NCBI RefSeq assembly: GCF_037392515.1
Contig: NC_090295.1
Span: 21,158,001 to 21,222,000, forward strand
Length of the DNA: 64,000 nucleotides
Reading direction: 5' to 3'
Source of the DNA: Haliotis asinina
Taxonomy: Eukaryota > Mollusca > Gastropoda > Lepetellida > Haliotidae
Shown here one piece after another: positions 59,333-64,000 of this stretch; positions within the stretch are counted from its first letter, which is position 1; every line of letters starts with the position of its first letter. The position numbers and the translations under genes are program-made. Under the pieces are notes generated by a model that saw only the letters and a list, made by a program, of their open reading frames with translations, was not told where the DNA came from and did no database searches.

Positions 59333-60992
59333 CTCACACAAACAATGTCCTTTCCACTTTGTACTTACTTATTGCTTCCTTGCAAATTTCAAGAAGAAAC
59401 ATGTATGTCCTCCCTGATAAGAGACGTACATAACAATCAGAAAGAAAGAGGCCCATATTCTGTTAATCAGAGACACAGACATACCAAGCGCATACCTTTT
59501 CATGCCAGTTTTAACATGCCAGTTTTAACATCGAATCTTCATATAGAAACGCAAGTCATCACTGCCAATGATTCACTTCTTGACTGCATTGTCGGAAAGT
59601 ACAGGCATGGACTGTATCATTGTCCATTGGGGACATTAAGACGAGGCTCGAATGAAAGGGAGTGAAACCAGGTACATCAGTTCCAGCTTCACACATTCGG
59701 CATGCTGCCGCAAAACACATTCATAGTAACATGTGAACACATTTCACTTTCAGGCTTTTTCAAATGATTTGTCCTCATTGGGTACGTGAAGAAAAACAGA
59801 GCCTGTCCCCTCAACTACATTTGCCTCAATATCAAATCAACTGATTACTGTACACAATAGTCTCCAAAGATGTCAGGTCTAGGTCTACATTCTTCATGCC
59901 CACGTGTAGGCCTTTCTGTGCCTTCGAAAGCCTGAAAGTTTAGAGAAATACATCATCATTAAGGTAGCAGCATACCATGACTAACACCATTTACTTCACA
60001 TCTGTCCATAGCCGTTACATGACTGTCAGTGCCTTAATTACATTCTTCAACTATCTGCTAGGCACAATAGTATGCCATTTAGAGCTCATTCTTAAATACA
60101 ATCACATTCAGTTTACTCTTTACTCATTGAAATGAGGATAGCATGCCACGTCTTGGTTTTCTAACACTAGCATATACTAGTCTTGATCCACGATATCAGT
60201 CATGTGGAGAGAGCTCATAGAGATCAATTGAACATTCAAACTACAAGCGTTGAACTGATTGTTCTGCTTTCCCTTAAATGTTTGGAGCAATATGATGTAT
60301 ATGTGTGACATGTAGATGACTATTTGACCTGCTTTCAGCCTCTCCGTACTTCTACCCCTACACTCTTAATATAAATCTAAACTTCCTATGTTTAAAAGGA
60401 TGTTGGATCATACCTGTGTCCATTATTCAATAGATCGTACTAAAGGTTTATGTTTGGTGCCACTAGCAACAACTTTGGCCATGGAGACATGTAGCATTTG
60501 CTTTTAATTCCATAAGGAGTGGTATGTTTTCATCATATGAAAGCTTGCAGTACCTATCTTTGCCCACTTCAATCAAGGTCTGTTACAATCGCAAGTCAGG
60601 GAACCATTCCACTGCACTACGAGACTTACAGTAACCTGATATTTACATGTATGTATTCTTCTTGCATTTTATAGATTTCACTCCATTCACTTTTTGTGTA
60701 TGCTATATTTACTTTCAAGTCATTGGATGAGTCAGTGCAACCCAGCTTTTCATCCAGCAGAGAAACAGCCAAGGGGCGCCTGTCTGCCTTACTAATGCAC
60801 AGTATGTGTCTGATAGCTAAGCAGGAAAACGTAAATAATAAAGAATGAATATATCCAGTGTCAAGGTGATAGTACATAACATGCTGGTAGTTCACAAATA
60901 AATGGTTAGGAAAAACTCAAAATGGAATTTCTTTTCTTTCTTTCTCAATTGAGAGTATTTCGATTCACTGTCTTCATTTCCTTCTCCATTTG
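59333..60992 (+). repeat. Spacer 25, type B
   Basis: 1660 bp, the last complete spacer. Private changes: 'tcgaatcttcat', 'cattcaaac' and 'cagtgcaaccc'. No gene is supported. Confidence 0.8.
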
Positions 60993-61028
60993 TATAAAAG
61001 GCCTTGTGTGCTTGCAAAACGGTCATTC
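60993..61028 (+). promoter_or_regulatory. Core promoter of gene 26
   Basis: TATAAAAG at 60993-61000 and initiator at 61023-61028. Confidence 0.8.
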
Positions 61029-61067
61029 ACATCGTCTATTCTATTGTGGATAGACGTATCCGTGAAG

Positions 61068-61601
61068 ATGCAGCTCTATAAACTAGCACTCGTTGTGGCA
61101 TTGGGTAAGTTTAACCTTTCATTATAGCTGTTTGGGTATTGAAAATCGCTGACTGAGAAGTTCACCCCTTCTTTCATTGCCTAGCTTATGTTCTACAACA
61201 ATGTGACTTAAAGAGCTAAGAAAGTCTTCTTAGCAGCACTTTAATGTTGAAAACGATACTTTGGGGATGTTGTTTACAAATGAGTAACAACTGATGTGTG
61301 CTTCTTCATTTCCTTTCCAGTGTTCACAGCCTTCTTTGGCTCTGCCTATGGTGACCACGGAGGTGGTGGTGGTGGCAAAGGAGGTGGAGGGGGCCATGGA
61401 GGTGGCGGCAAAGGCGGTGGTGGCAAAGGAGGTGGCGGCAAGGGAGGCGGCGGCAAAGGAGGTGGTGGCCATGGAGGAGGTGGTGGAAAAGGAGGTGGTG
61501 GCCATGGAGGAGGTGGTGGAAAAGGAGGCGGTGGCAAAGGAGGTGGCGGCCATGGAGGAGGTGGAAAAGGCGGTGGTGGAGGTGGCGGCCACCATGGTTA
61601 A
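61068..61601 (+). CDS. Gene 26: terminal array gene, 105 aa, Gly-to-Asp variant
   Basis: Exons 61068-61104 and 61321-61601; poly(A) signal 61714-61719. GGC to GAC at 61353-61355 gives YGDHGG, placing Asp two residues after the predicted mature N terminus. The intron has several private changes ('gaaaatcgc', 'tagcttatg', 'aaagtcttc'), more than internal units, as expected for an end unit that takes less part in homogenisation. Reading frame and splice sites are intact. Confidence 0.86.
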
Positions 61602-61719
61602 GCTCAACTGGCTCTGCACATTTCTGTCAAATGCTGGACATCTGGTGTCATCATGGTCATATGTTCATTGACTACACCATCCTATACAATGTCAGCTTTA
61701 AAAAATCTGGTCAAATAAA

Positions 61720-62130
61720 CTCACACAAACAATGTCCTTTCCACTTTGTACTTACTTATTGCTTCCTTGCAAATTTAAAGAAGAAACATGTATGTCCTCC
61801 CTGATAAGAGACGTACATAACAATCAGAAAGAAAGAGGCCCATATTCTGTTAATCAGAGACACAGACATACTAAGCGCATACCTTTTCATGCCAGTTTTA
61901 ACATGCCAGTTTTAACATCGAATCCTCATATAAAAACGCAAGTCATCACTGCCAATGATTCACTTCTTGACTGCATTGTTGGAAAGTACAGGCATGGACT
62001 GTATCATTGTCCATTGGGGACATTAAGACGAGGCTCGAATGAAAGGGGGTGAAACCAGGTACATGTCCCCTCAACTACATTTGCCTCAATATCAAATGAA
62101 CTGATTACTGTACGCAATAGTCTCCAAAGA
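61720..62130 (+). repeat. Truncated last spacer and right boundary of the array
   Basis: Follows type B up to 'ggtacat' near 62064 and then jumps to 'gtcccctc', losing about 127 bp relative to spacer 25. The point of joining reads 'catgtcccc', as in type A spacers. Similarity ends after 'tctccaaaga' at 62130. Confidence 0.85.
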
Positions 62131-62341
62131 AGACTTGTAAATCTGCATTGGCATTGGTTAGTGATATGCTCTCGAAAGTGGAATATCCCCTGCGTTTTTG
62201 AAAGGGTATAGATAAAGCGTTGACGAAGAGTCTTGAAGCCAATTTATGAAGCAGCCTGATGATATAAATAGTTTGCTAGAATATTGCTTAAAGGAGCGAG
62301 AAACAATACTCACTCAATCATTCCTTTGAAGGCAGCTTAGT

Positions 62342-62422
62342 TATATCAAAGATATATTTGTGAGAGTTTGATCAAATCAAAGTTTGTGACAGATGGGTTT
62401 GATCAAATATAGGTTTGTGGCA
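62342..62422 (+). repeat. Degenerate direct repeat of about 31 bp (two clear copies, one partial)
   Basis: 'gtttgatcaaatcaaagtttgtgaca' begins at 62366 and 'gtttgatcaaatataggtttgtggca' at 62397. A weaker related stretch ('tatatcaaagatatatttgtgag') precedes them at 62342. Confidence 0.55.
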
Positions 62423-62934
62423 CTAGCATATCATGGAATAATGACTCTGTAGTTCTCGACTTTCGGCAACATCATACTTACATGGTTCTTGCATTTATTA
62501 TTTCTTTCAATTCAGATTTTTTTATTTCACATTTACTCTGACGTGATTATGCTGGATAAACAAATTGTGTGTCTCTCGGACACATTCTTTTTTCAAAACG
62601 GATGAGGACGGTAGGAATTTTAACGAAAACAGTGAAGATGGAGGAACAGGTGTATTTTTTTTCTCTCAGAAATACAGTTTAGAAAGTTTAGGACGTGTTA
62701 ATGAGTTGTAGATTCAGTTCTTATATACATTAGCTGTTACAGACATTCATTCGTATAGTGGTCAAATGGATGATCGGGACGCGGCCAAGTCAAAATTATT
62801 TTTCTTAAGTGGCTATAAAAATCGTTACGCAAACAAAAGAAACGCGCCGATCCCAGACAAACATTTCATTTTTTGTGTAGTCTCAATTGAGTCAGTGTGC
62901 TCGTTACCCAAATGTTCGTCCAATAACTATGCTT

Positions 62935-63204
62935 TTAGAACAAGTCAAACTCTCTCACGGTCATTCGGTGTATAAGATTATATGAAGCATTCGTAAAATA
63001 ATCATTATGTGACAATGGACAACGCCACAGACAGTCAATAATTTTGATCAGATCTTGCTCTAAATCCAACACGAATCTAATGATAATCTTAGACGTATAT
63101 TTGTTTTTATCTTCAATAAGTTCCAAAATATAGTCGTGATATGTATGCCCCTCACTTTTCCTAAGCTTTCTCATGACATTCGGCGTAATCTTTCCTGTCC
63201 ACCC
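62935..63204 (-). other. Unrecognised open frame, possible exon or transposon fragment
   Basis: The minus strand is open from just after a TGA (63205-63207) to TAA at 62935-62937. Reading starts GWTGKITPNV, then MRKLRKSEGHTYHDYILELI from the ATG at 63174, then a mixed charged/hydrophobic chain ending REFDLF. Composition is unlike random AT-rich sequence (regular Lys/Glu/Asp with Ile/Leu, HTYHDY, Trp and Cys). No family was recognised, no promoter or clear splice signal is visible, and it may be chance or the remnant of a transposable-element coding region. Confidence 0.25.
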
Positions 63205-63602
63205 TCAACTAATGACTGACTAGGTTTAGTGCACTTCGTACTGTATTACAAACGTTCACAACTGTCATAGTTTATACCTCATATCCATCACAACAACAAC
63301 GGATTTCACAAAGACAAAATCAAATTAAATTGTGATCAAAACACATTTGATTTTTTAATACTTGCTCAATTTTTACCAGATTCACAGCATTTGAAGTGGA
63401 AATAAAATTGAATGCAATCTGTGCGCTTTTGATTCCACAATCAAATCATATCTGCAGTGAAACAAGGATGACTAAACAGATATTTGACTTGTCAGTGAGC
63501 TCCCTTGGGTGTGGAAACAAATCAAATATTTATATGATTTTATCAATAATGAAATAGGAGAATATTGACAAATATGATAACATTGATCTGCCTGTCTGTC
63601 TG

Positions 63603-63737
63603 CTTACCGTCACACACAGCAATATTCCAGGTGCATATCTGCATTCTGCAAAGAATCAAATCTAAACCAGACAATCTGATGACTGGCATTAGAAGCACGA
63701 CATGCATCAACCATGTAAGCCAGTCTGACAACCCAAG
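63603..63737 (+). mobile_element. Degenerate SINE-like fragment of gastropod type
   Basis: The segment contains 'cagcaatattccag', then 'accagacaatctgatgactgg', then 'gacatgcatcaaccatgtaagccagtctgacaaccca'. From memory this follows, with many changes, a SINE widespread in abalone and other gastropods (cagcaatattccag ... accagacaatcc ... gacatgtgtcaaccaagtcagcgagcctgaccaccc). It is an old, truncated copy. Identification rests on recall only. Confidence 0.5.
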
Positions 63738-63768
63738 ATTAAAGAAAACCATGGTGCTGTTGTACAAA

Positions 63769-63923
63769 GCGGCCTTAGCATTAAGTTGACTGTAACTCCC
63801 AGCCTTAAAATAGACTGAAAGTAGTCTTAGCAAGAAGGTGACTGTAACTCCCATACCTTAACATAGACTTTAGGTAGTCTTAATGCTAAGGTGACTGTAA
63901 CTCCCATGCCTTAACATTGACTA
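63769..63923 (+). repeat. 53-bp tandem repeat, about three copies
   Basis: Copies of 'g(g/t)tgactgtaactccca...ccttaa-ataga' begin at 63785, 63837 and 63890, with 'tagtcttag/taatgctaag' between them; the first is preceded by a related 'gcggccttagcattaa'. Related sequence is, as I recall, common in molluscan genomes. No coding role seen. Confidence 0.65.
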
Positions 63924-64000
63924 ACAAATTAACACTTGTTAGGAGTATCAAATATTATTTTTATAGTGAGTTTTATGATTCTCTAAGCGAATTTTATAGC

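Larger units (their letters stand above)
1..62130 (+). repeat. Head-to-tail tandem gene array, 26 units of about 2.4 kb plus a partial unit
   Basis: Whole units recur in the same orientation. Stop-codon-to-stop-codon distances are 1804 (the unit with the large deletion), 2400, 2415 (three times), 2384, 2376, 2465, and then 2377-2393 for all later units, with 2387 commonest and 2382 for genes 17-20. The window opens inside a 3' UTR, so the array continues to the left. On the right, similarity stops at 62130. Spacers and introns are about as similar between units as exons, which is the pattern expected of recent amplification and concerted evolution. Units still differ at many scattered sites, so they are unlikely to be assembly duplicates of a single copy. 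Confidence 0.97.
62131..64000. other. AT-rich unique flank beyond the array
   Basis: No resemblance to the array unit. It holds short direct repeats (62342-62422), an unrecognised open frame on the minus strand (62935-63204), a degenerate SINE-like segment (63603-63737) and a 53-bp tandem repeat (63769-63923). Other open frames here are short and show no recognisable domain. I see no promoter or RNA gene. Confidence 0.7.

Noticed and set aside
1-62130. CRISPR array, satellite DNA or rDNA
   Set aside because: Units are 2.4 kb genes with promoters and introns, not short spaced repeats, and no rRNA-like sequence is visible.
1-62130. Array as a mobile element with terminal repeats
   Set aside because: No reverse transcriptase, transposase or terminal inverted repeat was seen in the unit, and the visible end has no such structure.
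1-62130. Array as an assembly artefact
   Set aside because: Units differ by private substitutions, several distinct deletions and exon-length steps, so most copies must be real. The exact number could still be wrong in the near-identical block 17-19.
62766-62975. Plus-strand 69-codon frame (MDDRDAAKSK...)
   Set aside because: Short, no recognisable domain, no promoter or splice context, and it overlaps the end of the opposite-strand frame; insufficient support.
63543-63854. Minus-strand 103-codon and plus-strand 74-codon frames at the right edge
   Set aside because: Both run through the SINE-like fragment (the minus-strand one also into the 53-bp repeat), so they are repeat shadows.

Overview
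The window is eukaryotic: genes with a GT-AG intron, TATA/initiator promoters and AATAAA poly(A) signals. It is almost entirely one head-to-tail tandem gene array. The non-array DNA at the right edge carries what I recognise from memory as a degenerate gastropod-type SINE (the 'cagcaatattccag' family of abalone and relatives) and a short 53-bp tandem repeat. My best guess is therefore a marine mollusc, probably a vetigastropod such as abalone. That assignment is inference from memory, not a database hit.

Bases 1-62130 hold 26 units of about 2.38-2.42 kb, all on the + strand, plus the 3' end of one more unit at the left edge, so the array continues beyond the window. Twenty-five units carry a complete small two-exon gene. 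Exon 1 (37 nt) encodes MQLYK(I/L)ALVVAL, an intron of about 216 bp interrupts a Val codon in phase 1, and exon 2 encodes the rest of a signal peptide (VFTAFFGSA) and the mature chain. The mature chain uses only Gly, Lys, His and one N-terminal Tyr, as GGGGK, GGGGGK and GGGGH blocks. In the commonest 105-residue form it is 84 residues with 67 Gly, 9 Lys and 7 His. Unit 2 is a pseudogene that lost its promoter and exon 1 in one deletion of about 596 bp.

Each unit is built the same way: a spacer of about 1.65 kb with a perfect AP-1-like heptamer, a pyrimidine tract plus the 10-bp palindrome CTCAATTGAG, TATAAAAG, an initiator 32 bp downstream, a 43-nt 5' UTR, exon 1, intron, exon 2, and AATAAA 113 nt after the stop codon. 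Gene 7 has lost AATAAA and gene 24 has lost the palindrome.

Units fall into sequence types. Genes 1-6 are type A (Ile6, mostly 110-126 aa). Genes 9-11 and 21-26 are type B (Leu6, mostly 105 aa). Genes 12-20 are a hybrid with B-type promoter and intron but an A-type 3' end. Units 7 and 8 are recombinants at the A/B boundary. Private mutations shared by neighbours, and a few shared over about 19 kb, point to unequal exchange and gene conversion. All 26 copies of exon 2 stay open and change length only by whole 3-, 15-, 33- or 78-bp steps, while incidental spacer ORFs are broken. This suggests selection for many copies of one very basic, glycine-rich secreted protein. Structural/matrix, adhesive and antimicrobial roles are all possible; the sequence does not decide.

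Bases 62131-64000 are unique AT-rich flank with no gene I can name.
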